This document shows positions 62,897 through 64,000 of a stretch of DNA of 64,000 nucleotides, piece by piece. Each line of letters starts with the position of its first letter. Position 1 is the stretch's first letter. The stretch comes from GCA-2683135 sp964507445 (GTDB lineage: Bacteria > Planctomycetota > GCA-002687715). The notes under the pieces were generated by a model. That model was not told where the DNA came from. It saw only the letters and a program-made list of their open reading frames with translations, and did no database searches. The position numbers and the translations under genes were made by a program. The stretch lies in the NCBI GenBank assembly GCA_964507445.1, contig CAZDQF010000007.1, forward strand, positions 62,001 to 126,000, read 5' to 3'.

Positions 62897-63832
62897 ATGG
62901 ACCACGGTCGAGCGTGCGAGGCGCTGCAGGGACTCCGTAGCAACATCGGCCGGGTCTTCGTCGGCGCCGCGGAGGTCGTTGATCACCTGTTGGTGGGGCT
63001 GCTGACCGGTGGGCATGTCCTGATCCAGGACGTGCCGGGGGTGGGGAAGACGACCCTGGCCCGGGCCCTGGCGAGGAGCCTCGACTGCTCCTTTCGCCGC
63101 ATTCAGTTCACGCCGGATCTGCTGCCTTCCGACGTGACCGGGGTCTCCATCTACGACCCTCGCTCCGGCGCGTTTCGTTTCGTCGAGGGGCCGGTGTTCG
63201 CCAGCGTGGTGCTGGCGGATGAGATCAACCGGACCCCGCCACGGACCCAGGCCGCGTTGCTCGAGGCCATGAGCGAGGAGCAGGTCTCCGTGGACGGCGA
63301 AGCCCGGCCGTTGCCGGCCCCGTTCATCGTCCTGGCGACCATGAATCCCCTGGAGCACCACGGCACCTACGACCTGCCCGAGAGCCAGCTCGACCGGTTC
63401 CTCCTGCGCCTGCAGATCGGGTACCCGGATCGGGAGGGTGAGCGTCGGATCTTCCAGGACCAGAAGACCGGTCACCCGCTGCACACCCTCACTCCGGTGC
63501 TCACCACGGACGACGTGCTGGCGTTGCAGGGGGTCTGTCGGGACATGCGCTTCGAGGCCTCCTTGGAGGACTACGTCCTCGACATCATCGCTGCGACCCG
63601 CCAGCATCCGGAGGTGCTGCTCGGGGCCAGTCCGCGGGCGACCCTCGCGTTGTCCCGAGCGGCCCAGGCGCGTGCCTTGCTCGCGGGGCGGCAGTTCGTG
63701 ATCCCCGACGACATCAAGGAGATGGCGGCGCCCGTCCTCGCGCACCGCCTGGGCGTCCGTAACCCCGCGGGGGCGGGAGGAGGCGACGACCTGGTGCAGG
63801 AGCTCCTGGCCTCCGTGTCCGTGCCCCGGTGA
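62897..63832 (+). CDS. MoxR-family AAA+ ATPase
   Basis: The predicted protein has 311 residues. Walker A is QDVPGVGKTTLARALA, Walker B VVLADEINRTPPRTQAALLE, sensor 1 VLATMNPLEHHGTYDLPE, with LDRFLLRL and the arginine/sensor-2 segment GASPRATLALSRAAQARALL. MoxR ATPases act as chaperone-like activators of partner VWA-domain proteins. Partner genes (DUF58, VWA) would usually follow downstream, but the next gene is convergent. Confidence 0.93.
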   Translation: MDHGRACEALQGLRSNIGRVFVGAAEVVDHLLVGLLTGGHVLIQDVPGVGKTTLARALARSLDCSFRRIQFTPDLLPSDVTGVSIYDPRSGAFRFVEGPVFASVVLADEINRTPPRTQAALLEAMSEEQVSVDGEARPLPAPFIVLATMNPLEHHGTYDLPESQLDRFLLRLQIGYPDREGERRIFQDQKTGHPLHTLTPVLTTDDVLALQGVCRDMRFEASLEDYVLDIIAATRQHPEVLLGASPRATLALSRAAQARALLAGRQFVIPDDIKEMAAPVLAHRLGVRNPAGAGGGDDLVQELLASVSVPR

Positions 63833-63841
63833 CGGTGTCGC

Positions 63842-64000
63842 TCAGGGGGAGCGGCGTCGCGCCTCTTTGAGATAGGACTCCATCTCGGCACCTATCTCGG
63901 TGTTGGAGATCCCCAGGATGCGCCAGCCGCTCTCGAATTCGGCGCGGTACACCTCGCCGGAGGCGAGGGTGGGGTCTTCCCGGATCGCGGCCCCCAGACC
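63842..64000 (-). CDS. C-terminal fragment of an unidentified protein
   Basis: The last 52 codons of a minus-strand gene enter from the right edge: an open frame beginning GLGAAIREDPTLASGEVYRA and ending KEARRRSP before TGA at 63842-63844. Convergent with the MoxR gene. Too short to identify. Confidence 0.5.
   Translation of the reverse strand, partial: GLGAAIREDPTLASGEVYRAEFESGWRILGISNTEIGAEMESYLKEARRRSP

Overview
The window is GC-rich bacterial DNA (roughly two-thirds G+C by eye), densely coded on both strands, from a diderm: it encodes a TonB receptor and TonB, a Skp/OmpH chaperone, an outer-membrane barrel lipoprotein and many Sec or lipoprotein signals. The best taxonomic guess is Planctomycetota. 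The secreted protein at 11922-12941 has a C-terminal module I associate with planctomycete surface proteins, and large kinase fusions, TPR proteins and carboxypeptidase-regulatory-like (CRL) proteins fit that. This is inference; no rRNA marker is present. GTG and TTG starts are frequent, and stop/start overlaps (ATGA, GTGA, TGATG) join most co-directional genes.

Layout. 1-7573: secreted proteins, a GHMP (galactokinase-like) kinase, a DinB-like protein, a pseudo-receiver, mutY and a TPR protein. 7654-11857: a large MscS-type channel, tadA, two tRNA-Ser genes and a terminator. 11922-14074: a secreted protein divergent from a probable divergent helix-hairpin-helix Fe-S glycosylase-fold protein, with an inverted repeat between them. 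14132-18603: an SRP RNA gene and the run dnaX-ybaB-recR-rpoN. 18632-24283: a propionyl-CoA to succinyl-CoA module (mutase catalytic subunit, epimerase, carboxyltransferase, biotin carboxylase, biotin carrier). 24287-27693: a RIO-like kinase coupled to a ceramidase-like/alpha-beta-hydrolase fusion, a lipoprotein, and a periplasmic protein with three Cys-rich repeats.

27840-47195 is the most interesting part. A 1625-residue protein fuses a Ser/Thr kinase, an ATPase-like region, TPRs, GAF, a sigma-54 AAA+ activator domain and a Fis-type HTH. Directly downstream lie a near-perfect 23-bp palindrome and a -24/-12-like element. These precede a tightly packed co-directional run: secreted CRL protein, three glycosyltransferases, a tandem APH-fold kinase, an AlgE-like barrel lipoprotein, an ABC exporter, a sulfotransferase and a TonB receptor. 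I read this as a candidate sigma-54-controlled locus that makes and exports a sulfated glycan or glycolipid, with rpoN itself about 9 kb away in the window.

47206-64000 is mostly housekeeping: tonB, rpsT, a TPR protein, def, ribF, tRNA-Phe, skp, a B3/B4-domain protein, rpmE, prfA, a membrane protein, prmC, a PilZ protein, ssb, another CRL protein, a lipoprotein-like protein, a Ski2/Mtr4-type helicase, yebC and a MoxR ATPase. No IS elements, prophage, CRISPR array, rRNA or plasmid features were seen. No gene-free stretch exceeds 300 bases; the longest, 40-310, holds a terminator and little else.
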